Positions 47,411-59,584 of a stretch of DNA of 64,000 nucleotides are shown piece by piece. Below the pieces are notes generated by a model. It searched no databases. It was given only the letters and a program-made list of their open reading frames with translations, and was not told the origin of the DNA. Each line of letters begins with the position of its first letter. Position 1 is the stretch's first letter. The stretch comes from Sorex araneus (taxonomy: Eukaryota; Chordata; Mammalia; Eulipotyphla; Soricidae): assembly GCF_027595985.1 (NCBI RefSeq), contig NC_073305.1, forward strand, positions 29,511,939 through 29,575,938, read 5' to 3'. Position numbers and translations under genes: made by a program.

Positions 47411-47528
47411 GGCATCCTGAATATCATTTTGATTCACCCCCTCAACATACACAAACAAAAAAAAAGTCTCCTGAACACCATTTTGAGGCAGACCCCCCCC
47501 CCCAACATATACAAACAAGAAAATAAGT
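47411..47528. repeat. Short imperfect tandem duplication (unit about 60 bases)
   Basis: 'tcctgaatatcattttga' then 'caacatacacaaacaa', followed by 'tcctgaacaccattttga' then 'caacatatacaaacaa': two adjacent diverged units, the second with a C-run. Confidence 0.8.
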
Positions 47529-48187
47529 CACACTTTGCTTCTGTTAAACATTGGGCAGCGAAACCACTGGAGAGGCCCCTGGCCCAGCACGCATCTAGGC
47601 TGTGAATTTCTAACACTGAGTAATCAGTCTTACATGGGTGGTCAAACACTAGTGTGCATTGAGGTGTGGACACTTCTTTTCCTGCTTCTGTTAACTAACA
47701 CATTCTCATCTTTCACTATGAAACTATACTGGCTTGAAACTGCCAGATTTGTGTCTCTTAAAAAAATTCACTCTGTACTTGCTGCTATTAAAGCAGAAAC
47801 TCAATTGACGCTTAACTCACAAATTGTAAGAGTTGATTGAAACATCCAAAACATTTGCTCTAAATGTTCAGTTGCATCACATGGAGGTGGAGAAAGGTAA
47901 GGAAGGAGTGTCCTAGCCATCCTTCATAGTGGGTAGAAGAGAAAAGATTCTTTTTTTTATTCATTCCAAGAAAAACCCAGCATAATAGAATGAATGAAAG
48001 CCGGCCACCATTTCCTTCTCCTTTTTGCCCTCTTCTCAAAATTGTGACCTGGGAAAAACAACTGCTAAAGGAATGCTAAAATCTTTAAATATCACAATAC
48101 ACTTTCTTTAATCCAATAGGATGTTTTAGTAATAAGAATTTAGATACTCTTTAATAAGCAAACTAGGCAATTAAAGAAATGAATGGT
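47529..48187. other. Unique non-coding DNA
   Basis: No repeat or domain-bearing frame. A 101-codon open frame at 47535-47840 on the plus strand has no recognisable product. Confidence 0.45.
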
Positions 48188-48365
48188 GGGACCAGAGAGA
48201 TAACTCAACAAGCCGGAGTATACAATTTGTTCAGCAGGCTTGATCCCAGTACTGCATAGGCCCTTAGCACTGCCAGGAGAGGGGAGATCAAAAGTATTGA
48301 ACTGGAAGTAGACAATTAGACTCTGAGCTCTCTTGGGTGTGATCCCAATCCCCAAATAAATAAAT
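48188..48365 (+). mobile_element. Old diverged SINE
   Basis: 'gggaccagagagataactca' (head), 'caggcttgatcccagtactg' (B-box region), 'cccttagcactgccaggaga'. The 3' part is disrupted. Confidence 0.6.
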
Positions 48366-48639
48366 ATCATGGCAAAAAATCTTTCCCCCAAGATATTCAT
48401 ACCTTAATTCTCAAATTTGTGACTACTTCATTTTATTTTTAATGCCAATGGGACTTTTCTAATGTTATTAACTAACAATCTTGAGAAAGGAACAGTATTC
48501 TGGATTGTCTAGGTAAATTGAATATAATTAAAGTTCTTATTCAGGAAAGAGAAGTGGGAAGATCTGAGTGAAAGAAAGAAGCCATGACAGAAGCATAGGT
48601 CAGAGGGAATTTAAGATGTTACATTGCTGGTTTTGAAGG

Positions 48640-48800
48640 GGACAGGGTGGGGGTGGGGGGAGGGATGCTGGGACCATTGGTGGTGAAAAATGGGCACTGG
48701 TGGAGGGATGGGCACTCAATCATTGTATGACTGAAACATAAGCATGAAAACCTGTAAGTCTGTAACTTTGTCTCACAGGATTCACTAATAAAAGAAAATA
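48640..48800 (+). mobile_element. L1 extreme 3' UTR fragment
   Basis: 'gcactggtggagggatgggc', 'caatcattgtatgactgaaa' and 'ctgtaactttgtctcacagg', then 'attcactaataaaag', the same terminal segment as the other L1 and composite elements. Confidence 0.88.
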
Positions 48801-48879
48801 ATAAAAAATAAATTTTTTAAATTATTTTATAATAATAAAAATATTATATTTTTTATATTTTTATATAATAAAATATATA

Positions 48880-49046
48880 GGGGCTGGAGTGATAGCACAG
48901 CAGGTAGGGTGTTTTCCTTGCAGTTGACTGACCTGGGTTCAATTCCCAGCATCCCATATGGTCCCTTGAGCACCACCAGGGATAATTCCTGAGTGCAGAC
49001 CCAGGAGTGACCCCTGTGCATTGCCAGGTGTGACCCAAAAAGCAAA
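48880..49046 (+). mobile_element. A-tailed SINE (SOR-like), full length
   Basis: 'ggggctggagtgatagcaca', 'ctgggttcaattcccagcat', 'cccatatggtcccttgagca' and 'ggtgtgacccaaaaagcaaa'. It sits in AT-rich sequence following the L1 tail. Confidence 0.96.
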
Positions 49047-49404
49047 ATAATTATGATAATAAAAAAATAAATTAATTAAAAAAGGGAACATGAGCCAGGA
49101 AATACAGACAAGCTCTCAAAACAGAAAATATTAAATAGGGCCTTATCTATATACCCCAGCGGATGGGGGTCTTGATAATGACATATGCCAAGATTCTGAT
49201 TTCCTGAACTGAATATTACTAAATTGGTATTTTTTTGGTAAAATGTGCTAAAAAGTAATGCAAACATATGCCTTTATGATTGAATAATTGACATGGTGGT
49301 TTCAGAGTAATAAAGCATGTCTCCTGAATACACTTTGATATGACTGGATCTGGTACTTGATATAAAAATCCAAGGTCCTATAGAACTTATTACAAAGAAA
49401 GAGG

Positions 49405-49555
49405 ACTTTGAGTGTAGGGGGATAGATAGAAGGGTTGTAGTTCATGCTTGGTGTGCAGAGGACCTCAGGTTTTATCTCCATGACTGCTTGTCTGTATGCC
49501 ACACATAGCCCTCATCCTCTCTAGCACTACTGGGGAGTCCCTGTGCCCCCAAAAT
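49405..49555 (+). mobile_element. Old diverged SINE
   Basis: 'gagtgtagggggatagatag' (head), 'cctcaggttttatctccatg', 'ctctctagcactactgggga', then CCCCAAAA. Weakly conserved. Confidence 0.45.
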
Positions 49556-52050
49556 ACACAAGTAATACTTTCCCTTGTTATGAAGCATTAAGTTAACACT
49601 TTTGAAAAGATCAGTGCTTCCTTCCCGTCTTCTCGTTCTTCATGTGCCTACATTACTATTCAAGGGCCCATAGAGCACAAAGATGAGGGATGCAGGAATG
49701 AACGACCATTTCCTTTGAGACACTATTGAAACACACTTGCTTCATCCTAAGGGCCAGTGTTCAGTATTGCATGAGCAAGTGTCCGCTGAGTTTTTGAGAC
49801 TTTCGACTGAAAACAACCCTCACTTAATATTTCTTCGGGTAAATGCGCTTTTCCTCACTCTGTGGAAAAGACTGTTTTTAAGTACTGCATTACTATCCAT
49901 AAGCTAGGGAGAACCTGGTTTTATTATACCACAGATAAACAAAGATCTTTTTTCTTCAAAGAAGCTTCTAGCAGCCTTGATGAGGAACTTGGAGGTTTTC
50001 TGTACATTTTTCTTGCTTCTCTAAAAAAGAAAGATTAACAAGTACTGATTGGATACTACTGGTCTTCACACCAGCCTCTACTGTCTGAACAGTCTGTATA
50101 TTGTTGTCTTTGCTGTTTATGCTATTGGATACTTCCACTGGCTCTTTTACTTTTGCATCAGACTCTTATGCTTGGTTTAGAACTTCTTCATAAATAGTTT
50201 CACAGGGCAGCATTCATTTACCACAGAGAATCTTCTATTTATGGAATTTGGGTTCAGTCAATACCAACTTATATTTTAATTTTGTCACAGAAACAATATT
50301 TTACAAGGTGTGGACATCCGTAGACCAGCCCAGAAAAGAACCTCATAACTTAGACTGTTTTAATGGTACTAATTCTTTCACAAGAGCAGCCCTTACAGTA
50401 TCATGAATAAAAGTTAGCATGAGTTCAAACTTGACTTGCTAAATAAGATTGCTTCTTGAGGGTTAGGGGTAGTACTAAAAACAAACTTACGAATCAGATC
50501 TGAATTATTCTAAATAAAAGGGAATTTCAAAGAATACCTCCCTCCTTAGCAATAGTTGGGAAACCATAATGCTCCTTATAGTTGTAAGAGGAGAAACAGA
50601 GTTTCTGATATCTTTATTTGTATGGAATCTTGTTCCAAATTAAATTTTATGACTAGACAACAAGTAGCCTAACTCAAATTTATTGAAAGTGCTTATCAAC
50701 TGCATGTGACTGCAAAGGTCAGATTTCTCTAAAAGCACTTTGTGTATAGAAAATATTCAAAAGAGTATTAGCAGTTGTTATTAAATAACCCATCAGAAAT
50801 CTGGTTGCTGTACAAAATACCTCTTGGGACTAGCATGTGACTAGCATCAAACATGTACTAAATAATTTCTTGGAACAGATTTACTAAAATTAAGATTTTA
50901 AGCTTTATAAAGACCTGGACACATAGTTCTTTGAAATGATAGAGCAATAACAAGGGCATTAGAAATAATTCTAGAACAGAGAGCAGAAGAATCACCTCCT
51001 TTTCTCTATCTCAGAGCAATAACAAGGGCATTAGAAATAAGCATTCTATATTAGTGCATGCAAAGTAGAAAGTCTTGTAGAGACAAAACCATCAAGTTTC
51101 TGGGATGTATTTCATTGCTAAAAAGAGAATTCCTGAAGTTTGATTGAAACCATAAATAACTGCAGCAATTGTTTTCTTCTCCACTTAATCACTCACATGG
51201 GAACTTGCTGTTCTTATCAGGGCTAAATGTAGTTTATGAGACTTGTTTTACCTTGAGAAGGCATGGGAAATGGGTTAAACATGTTTGCTTACCTCACACA
51301 AATTCTATTTTGTGAGGAATATGTTTCTGATGCTCTTATGAAGAAATATATCTGACTAGTCTAAGACAGTGGAGGGTATTAAGGAGAATGGAGCATTATT
51401 ATAGAATAAATTTACCCCCAAGGCTTTTTGGTCAGTATCAGCATAAATATAAAAATGAATGTATTATACTCAAGAAGTGTCTTTGCTATTTTCTTTTCCT
51501 AAAAATGTTTGTTCCTGCTCCTATGATAGATTTGACTCTAGAACTTCCATTAAAAATTCCACTTCTCAAAAAAAAAATTCCACTTCTCAAACTGTAAGTC
51601 TTCTCAAATTTCATCCGTCAAGAATTTCCTCCTCTAAGTGGTCTCTGGGAACCAGAATTTGTTCCATTTTTCAGAGAACCGTTCTGCATGGGGAACTGTC
51701 AAGAGTGAGCTTCTATCATGGTGAACAGAAAATTCTTTTGTTGATGTGTACTTCCAATTTTTTTATAAGTGCATTTGACAAATATAATACTGGTTTTGAA
51801 AGTTTAAACACTATGAAAAGGATGAGGTTTTCTCCAGCCAGCTTTAATCAAGTATGTTCCTGTCTTAACTTGATTAAAATGGTCATACCGATTAACAGTG
51901 CTATTCACAGTCCTATTGAAAGTAATCCCTATTACTAAGTACACATTTCATCTGTCTTCCTAACCTTGTCTGTTACAGTAGATATCAATATCACTGTCAG
52001 TAATAGCATCTTCTTACATAAAGAACACATAAAGCTAAATACTTATACTA
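49556..52050. other. Unique AT-rich DNA with a 27-base exact direct repeat
   Basis: No gene recognised in 2.5 kb. A 27-base identical repeat (starting 'agagcaataacaagggca') occurs at 50941-50967 and 51013-51039. 'attccacttctcaaa' is repeated near 51556-51592. The 159-codon open frame at 51459-51938 shows no domain I recognise. Confidence 0.5.
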
Positions 52051-54706
52051 AGTACAGCACCCGGTCCGGACAAGGTCAGACCCAAACACCTGAAGAATCT
52101 GCCGCCAGTACTCATCAATACACTGGCTCGGCTCTTCACACGCAACCTGTCCAAATACAAGGTTCCAACCCAATGGAAAACCAGCAGGATCATCCTGTTG
52201 TACAAGAAGGGAGACATCCACGACATCAGCAACTATCTCCTGATCTGCCTGCTATCTGTAGTCTACAATTTATTCACTCATGTCATCCTAAATAGAATAG
52301 GCAGAACACTAGATGAAGGACAACCATGCACAAGTCGGGTAGTCAGGTTCAAAAAAGGATTCAACATGATTGACTGTAAAAAAACTAAGGCTCGCCGAGC
52401 GGCTCGTGCACTCTCGGGCTCTCCGGGCAGCTCTGTCTCACCACCCGCATTCGGTGCCCTGGAACCACTGTGTGTGCTCTCGTTCGAGGGCAGGCGACAG
52501 AAGGAAGAAGGCCAGACTGGTTGCTCGATCAGTTTATTTCATTCTCTCTCCCTGCTTCTCTCCGGGCTCTGGATCTCTCTCTCTGGATCTGTGGATCTGG
52601 CCCCCCAACCCACTCTTCCAGCCTAGTTAAATCTCCACAGCATGAGGGGGTTGGGGCATACACATAGGTGTGGTCACCATCAATAGGGTAAGGTTCCTTT
52701 CCCTTAGGGGATGCTTCTCCTAGGGCTTAATTCTCTTTCAGCAGGAGGATCCACCCAAGGGCAGAGTCCCATGAATGTGTTTCTCTTCTCCTCAGCCAGC
52801 AAACATATAAGAATTCATAATATTAATCATTTTGTATGGACACAATAAGAGATGCATTAAAGCTTCTGGAATTGCTCTCCTGGGGCCATCTCAATCTCAG
52901 ACTACAGTGCTCAGGCCAGATCAATCTTTCCTATCCCTAGCAGGGTCCTAGTCTCATCATTACTTTTGAATCATGACAGCATTTGTTTATGATCAAGCTC
53001 TTAACTTATAGTTAAGAATTAGGCACTTTGGCCAGGCCCATCTCGATGCCAGGGTAGCACATAACTCACCGCTTGCCCTGGATCCTTCCTGTCCCTCCTC
53101 GGGACCCTGCTTTTGGTGTGCTAGGAACTGAGGGCAACTGAGGCTTAAGTGGAGAAAGCAGATGCCCGGGAGAGAATAATATTCGAAGCCAATTAATTCC
53201 CAAGTTATAAAAACATAATATTGTCTTCTTGTGTCTATACAAAACAGACATAGCTTTAAAGTAAATTATTCAAAAGGTACAAGAAGAGGAGAAAGGCAAT
53301 ATTAACTTATATTATATAAATTCAGTATCCTAGTAAGTTCTGACCTTACAAATTAGCAGAGTCAGATTAAGGTAAAGCTGCGGATTAACTCTTTTGGGTA
53401 ATAGAGCATGGAGAAGTGATTATAGCTAAACAAAGGGATGGAAGAGATTCGGGAACACCTTGGTGGGTGTGACTGGGGTAAGCCTACACTCTGGGGAAAA
53501 CCAGGACAAGCTACTCATGGCTAGGAGGGAGAGGGCAAAGTAATGTCATCCTACAATCGACCATATCAACACAGTGACCAAACTCATTGAAGTTTTGCGA
53601 GAGTTCAACATGGCGTTCTGTCTAACATTCATCAACTTAAAGAAGGCCTTCGATTCTGTTGAGACTGAAGCAGTCATTGAAGTCCTAGCCAAACAGAGAG
53701 TTCAAACTCAGTACATCAAGATCCTTCTCGAGCTGTATTACAGATTCACCACCAGGATCTCACCATTCTACAAGGAAGTGATCATCGACGTAAAGAGAGG
53801 GGTATAGCAGGGTGATACAATTTCACCAAAACTCTTCAGTGCCACCCTCGAGAACATCATGCAAAGACTGGAATGGGAAGGACTGGGAGTGAAGATAGAC
53901 GGTCAGCATCTATATCACCTCTGCTTCACTGATGACATTGTTCTCATAACGCCAAACATTAGACAAGCAGCACAAATGTTGACCATCTTCGACCATGAGT
54001 TGTGGAAAGGTCGGGCTACAGCTGAATCTCAACAAGATGATGCTCATGAAAAATGAACTAGTCACTGATGCTCCATTTGCTCTCAATGAATGTAGCAGCT
54101 ATGTGTACCTGGGTCGAGAACTCAACATGAAGAATGACTTGGAGTCAGAACTGCACAGGAGGAAGAGAGCGTCAAAGAAGTGGTTAAGAGGATGAAGAAC
54201 CTCCAGCTCTGGGCACATCTTTTTGATTCTACTGTTCTTCCTGCACTAACATACGCCTCAGAGACCTGGGCCCTATGCAAACAGGATAAGAACGCTATTC
54301 GGGTATCCCAAAGAGAAATCGAAAGAGCTATGCTAGAAGTATCACATCTCACTCAAGTGAGAGAAGGAATCCAGAGTCCTGACCTCCGTCGATGGTCAAG
54401 AATCAGGGACGTTGTCTCATTTGCCAAGGCATCAAAAATCAGATGGGCCGGACATGTAATGTGATTCAGAGACTAGCCGCTGGACTAGAGCTGTCCTGAC
54501 TGGATTCCACAGGACATCAAAATACCACATGGCCGCCCACCAATGAGATGGTCAGACTTCTTCGTCAAAACCCTAAATGAACAGTTTGGAGCTCTTTGTG
54601 TTCCTGGAGCAAGCAGTTATCATTGGGCTACACTAGCACGTGACATAGACAAATGGAGACACTACTGGTGCCCGCTCGAACAAATTGAAGATCGACGGGA
54701 TGACAA
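52051..54706 (+). pseudogene. RTE reverse transcriptase ORF remnant
   Basis: The decayed ORF of an RTE non-LTR retrotransposon polyprotein. The upstream endonuclease is absent through 5' truncation. The 5' piece encodes RT fingers (VPTQWKTSRIILLYKKGD, then LDEGQPC). After the LTR, motif A reads LTFINLKKAFDSV (about 53625-53660). Motif B reads GDTISPKLFSATLENIM (about 53811-53862). The catalytic motif reads FTDDIVLI (about 53925-53948), with the two aspartates kept. A stop replaces an expected residue directly before QGDT (53805-53807), and frameshifts occur near 53995 and 54180. The C-terminal part has SETWALCKQDKNAI and the distal [11 protein letters not shown] (54531-54563) with YHWATLARD. 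That distal signature is shared, as I remember it, with nematode RTE-1-type elements. Confidence 0.9.
52375..53555 (-). mobile_element. Solo LTR of an endogenous retrovirus, copy 3 (6-bp TSD)
   Basis: A 1181-base LTR in reverse, from TGTAAA at the left to CCTACA at the right (TG...CA). Duplications are attgac (52369-52374) and atcgac (53556-53561), and the RTE frame resumes directly after. The minus-strand polyadenylation signal is at 52538-52533, about 160 bases from the LTR's 3' end. Shared blocks with copies 1 and 2 include 'catctcgatgccagggtagc' and 'cctagcagggtcc'. Unlike those copies it holds no SINE. No viral genes are present. Confidence 0.93.
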
Positions 54707-54712
54707 GTGATA

Positions 54713-55607
54713 CAATTGATACTATCTTTGTCCCTTTTTGGTTATGCTTTTCAATTTTTCCATTATTTTTGTCAGATTAATTGCAAAGATCTCTTTTTTA
54801 TTTCATTCCAGATCTAAATGCTATCTTAAAAAGATCACACCTTTCTGTTGGGGACAAAGATAAAAATAACTTCTCTGCTACCTGGGACTGACTTTACAAT
54901 GTTTGTTCTTGTTGAGTTCTAGGTGGTAGTCTTGTAAGCACATGCCTACTAGGACTTAAAGTGAGATGTTTTCTTTTCTCTAAGGCAGTGTTTTTTTTCT
55001 CACTGAAAGAACATTGGAATTACCCTGGAGGCTAAAATTCAGCCAACAGTTAACAATAACAATCTGAACAAAAAAACCCTTCCTAGGTAACATCTCACAT
55101 ACTCTTACCTTGAAGACTGAGCACAGGATAGATAAAACCCACAGTTTTACATGGTCACAAATCACAGGGATGTTTTAAATTCTGGTTTATCTCATGAGAA
55201 AAATAGGCATAGACAATCTTCCAAATCTCAGCATGATACACAAAATCAGTGGTTCCTACCAGAGAAGCTTTACTGCTGACAATTATGAAGAGTTGAGGAA
55301 AATATTGGCTGTTAAAAGAGAGAACAGATTACTATTCACATGGAGTATAGAGATCCTGAACAGGCTGCAATACACAGGACATCCCATTATAATGAAGAAT
55401 TATCTGGTCCAAATTACCGGTAATCTAGATTGAAAGGAACTAAGATGATTCTCCTCATTGGAAAAATGATTCTCTTCACTTGTCAGGACTCTGTCACTGA
55501 AATAAAATCCCAAGTCCACTGCCCCTCCCCTGCAATCCTCAGGAAAGCTGCCTGGTTCATTTTTCCTTAGAATTATTAGGAAAGATCACTACTGATTATC
55601 ATCATTG
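54713..55607. other. Unique non-coding DNA
   Basis: No gene or repeat recognised. A 79-codon open frame at 55194-55433 has no identifiable domain. Confidence 0.5.
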
Positions 55608-55790
55608 TTTTTATTTTTATTTTTTGGGGGAACACGTTCAGTGGTGCTCAGACTTAGTCCTGACTCCGTGCTCAGAAATCACTCCTCAGTGTACCAGGTG
55701 GGCTCAAGTGCTAGAGATTTAACTCAGGTCAACTGCATGCAAACAAGTACCTTGTATTCTATTGTATTGTATTCTACTACTCTAGCCCAG
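55608..55790 (-). mobile_element. Diverged A-tailed SINE
   Basis: A reverse copy: T-rich start, 'cagtggtgctcagacttagt', 'gtgctcagaaatcactcctc', 'gtcaactgcatgcaaacaag', ending 'ctactctagccc'. Confidence 0.72.
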
Positions 55791-57394
55791 ATCACTGCTT
55801 ATTTTTGTAAAATATTCTCAAATTCTCCTTCACTCTAAGAAGAAATGTATTTAGCAAAGCTGAGGATGGTATAGGTTTTCTTAAATATATTCTTTACTCA
55901 GCTAATTCAAAAAGTTTCTCCAAACACCAGTATAAAGATACTGCATAACCAGTTTGGGGTTCTCAGACAAGTAAAGAATTGTAGAATTTAAAATTTCCAC
56001 CTATCAGCAGTTTTGACAATGTCCTACCTGATAAGACTCACCCAAATATATCCTTAAAAGAAAGTAGAGAAATATACCAAGTTAACAGTCATCAACATGT
56101 GTTTGTAAAAACGATTTCAGAGTAAAAGAAATCTCAGTGTTGAACTGTGGTTCAAAGGTTAATGCTATCTAAAGTCTCTCTGATAATAACAGAAACTAGA
56201 AATGTAGCTCATAGTTTTTATTAGTTTACCCATTTCCTTTTTTTTTAGTCTCTAAATTTATATTTTTCAAATGTGAGTCATAGAAAACTAACTCATTAAT
56301 GTCAAATTTGACTATTTAAAATGAAATTACTTGGCTATTTCTCCAAATAAAGCTAATAGTTATCAGTTTAATAAATTGGTAGTTTTACCTGTATGGAGAG
56401 ATGGACACGTTTCATTCATAGCCTGATGATACACATCATGTTTCACAAGGATTTATCCCATCTCCACGGTTTTTATTTTCCAACAAGGTGAAAGTGACAC
56501 CCTTCACAGAGACTGTCTGTTTTCTCCCTTGGAATCTGTAGAGTTCATATCAATTGCCTTATCCAGAACATACTGTTAGTGATTTGTGTGATCTCAAAGG
56601 TACTTCATGAAAAGTCCATGTATTTCTGTCCTTTATATTCTTCGAAGTTCTCTCTTAGAAGACAGCCATTATACTACAAAGGATGCTAAGCAGTCATGCA
56701 CCACCTACAATCATCACAGTCAAAAACTGTACCTAAACTGGGTAGTCAACCACCAGCTGTCAGACACGTGAGTGAATGTGTTCCCAAGCATCAAATCCCC
56801 TTCAGCATTCATGCAGTTCTAGCTACTGTCACGTAGAACACATGTAGATAAAACTTGCTGAGTTCTAAGTTGCATAATTTTGAGTAAAATAAATGATCAT
56901 TGATATTGAAAAACATTTACATTTGAAGTATTTTTTCTTCTTGGTAGTAGGTAATTTATAAACCTGTATAAATAAACTTTTGAACTATAAAATCCTGGTC
57001 ATAGTATTTTGCTTCACAGGTTTTGAATAATTATTTAATAGTTGCCTCTACTACATACTCACAAATAAGTTTCAGCTCTGATTGACAAGTGTTTCAAAAC
57101 CTATAATAACTTTTCATTCATGAATGAACACTCTGTATTACATCAGATTTTTTAAACAAGGTGAGCAAACTTCACAAACATAGCTCTGTTGTCAATTGCT
57201 GCATATATTAGACTTTGGAAACTAAAAGTTCTAGAAACTAACACATATCAATGTAAATGATATTATTCTTTCTAGTGCATGTCAGGGGATATCTTCTCCC
57301 TAATCCATACATAAGAGTATCATTGATACTTTAAGAAAACAAAACTTATAAGATGTGAGAAAGTAATTATCATATAAAATATAATTGATGAATC
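55791..57394. other. Unique AT-rich non-coding DNA
   Basis: No gene or recognisable repeat. Confidence 0.5.
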
Positions 57395-57575
57395 AAAGAG
57401 ATAGCTCAGGTGACTTATCACGATGCTTTGCATACGGAAGGGTTAGATGTAGACCCTGAACACTTCCAGGAGTAACTGCTGATCACAGAGCCAGCAGTAT
57501 ACTGAGCATACCTGGGTGTGGCCTGAAAGCCACACATACACACACACACATATATCGATATATGTATGTACATAT
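57395..57575 (+). mobile_element. Old SINE followed by (CA)n/(TATG)n microsatellite
   Basis: 'aatcaaagagatagctcagg' (head), 'gatcacagagccagcagtat' and 'gagcatacctgggtgtggcc' (3' part), with the tail replaced by ACACAC and TATATG repeats. Confidence 0.65.
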
Positions 57576-59050
57576 GTCTATATATATGCTTTGTGATTAA
57601 TACTGTACTAAAGACCCTAAAAGTAACAAGAAAAAGATAAAAATGAGCAAATAATATAGAAAAATTATTTCAAAGAAGCAAAAGCAAAAATACATGAGCC
57701 ACAAAAATAAGACCCTAAATGTTTTCAGTAATCAAAAATGCTAAGCTAAAACCAGAACAATACACCAAGTTAAATCATTTGATTGATAAACACAAAGTTT
57801 AATTATAACAAGTATTGACAAAAAATTGAGCTAATGAGAGATAGTGTACACTGATAGTTGGAGTCTAAATAAGGAATGTTATGTAATATAATATTACAAA
57901 TTTGAACATATGCATATCATATAACTAACAATTTGTCCTCTAGAGATGGTAACTTGACACACTTTATGATGAGAGATATAAAAATATGCATAATGACATT
58001 ACTTATGACAAAAACTGAAAGCAATGTAAATCTCTACAGATTTTAGCATGAATAAATGCATTGTAATTTATAGACTATTGTGGAGGAATGGAAATAAAGG
58101 AGCTATAGCTATACATATCAATACAAATAAATCTCTAATATGTAACACTGGAAAAACAAGGAAGAATATATTACTGTGATTTAATGCTTAAAAACTTTAA
58201 AACATAAAATGAAATGATATACTGCATATAGGTACCTATGTAAATAAAAAACAATGAAAAATACAAGTGCATTTCTCGATTAATTCTGATTATTAATCAT
58301 GATTAGCAATTAATTTAGGTAATTTAGAGAAAGATGGTATAAGGAACTAATCAATTATAAATACACAGAAATCATTAAGATCTTTCCCTTAAGTCAGTAA
58401 TTGTGCCACATTATTCATTGCATTATTAGTCTTTAAATGGTATGTATAGACTTATCTCAGTGATATGTTTCAAAGTATAAAAATTGGAAAGCACTTGTGC
58501 TATTTCATAGAAAATTTCACTTTATATCAGAACTTTCTGATGTCTTTGTAAACTAGAAAACCAATAGGATTAAGTTTCATTTACATGTGACATTCAGAGT
58601 TAATATATCTGTATTAATAATAAATAAGGTGCTTGATTCCAGTTACCCAAGATCTAAATATATCTGTTCAGGTTATTCCGAATGGGCAATACCCAATAGT
58701 AGGCCTATTTATTAAAAAAGATATCCCCTTGGTGTTTTCCTTTCAAGCATAACTTAATCCTGAACACTAGAGGATAAAATCCTAATCAAACCTTTCCCAC
58801 ACATTCAAGTGACTGTCTAACACCCTTTTACATAGCTAGATATCATGACTCTATTGATTTCTCATAACTGGCCTTTAACTTATGTTGTTCTTATCCTTAA
58901 TTTGGGTCCTTGACTAGGCATAATGAAAAGGAAAATGAAAATTGAACTTCAATTTTTTACTTGGTCAATATGAATCCTCTGAAGCAACATCCCCAAATCT
59001 GTTGTGAACACATTAGAATGTTATTTCTATCTGAGATCACCTACTCAGAG
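57576..59050. other. Unique AT-rich non-coding DNA
   Basis: About 1.5 kb with no gene or repeat that I can identify. Confidence 0.5.
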
Positions 59051-59054
59051 AACA

Positions 59055-59452
59055 TTTTTTATTTATTTTTATTGACTTACTATGAGATACAGTTACAAAG
59101 CTTTCATGATTGAGTTTCAGTCATACAATGATCAAACATCCATCCCTCCACCAGTACGCATTTTATACCACCAATGTCCCCAGTGTCCCTCCCTCCACCT
59201 CCACCTCATCCTATTACTCTGTGGCAGGCACCTTCCTTATTACTCTCTAATTTTGGGCATCATAGTTTGCATTACAGACACTGAGAGGCCATCATGTTTG
59301 GTTCTTAGTCTACTTTCAGCATGCATTTCCCATTCCAAGCAATCCATCCAACCATCATTGTCTTAGTGGTCCCTTCTCCATCCCAACTACCTTCTCCCCC
59401 AGCACATGAGGCAGGCTTCCAAATCATGGATCTATCCTCCTGACCCTTATCA
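59055..59452 (-). mobile_element. L1 3' UTR fragment
   Basis: A reverse copy: A-rich tail side 'tttatttttattgacttact', 'gttacaaagctttcatgatt', 'gagaggccatcatgtttggt', 'gaggcaggcttccaaatcat'. It ends before ORF2. Confidence 0.88.
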
Positions 59453-59584
59453 GAGACCACTTTTAATATAATCATATCAATTAATCAATGATGTAGTTGA
59501 CTGTGGGGACATTTGAAGTATAAATAATGATAATTTAAAAAATTTATTGGTAATAATTTATATTTCATAAATCAAAAATTATTA

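Larger units (their letters stand above)
52051..54712 (+). mobile_element. 5'-truncated RTE-clade LINE, split by a solo LTR
   Basis: RTE sequence occupies 52051-52374 and 53556-54712. The LTR between them (52375-53555) carries a 6-base duplication, so about 1.48 kb of RTE remains. It covers the reverse transcriptase domain onward to the 3' end. The terminus ('cactactggtgcccgctcga', 'cgggatgacaagtgatacaa') is shared with the SINE tails across the window, making this the likely LINE partner of the RTE-tailed SINE. No A-tail is present, as expected for RTE elements, which end in short tandem repeats. Confidence 0.92.

Noticed and set aside
51459..51938. 159-codon plus-strand open frame in unique DNA
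   Set aside because: Its composition follows the AT-rich sequence, it contains a local duplicated stretch (attccacttctcaaa), and it shows no family motif.
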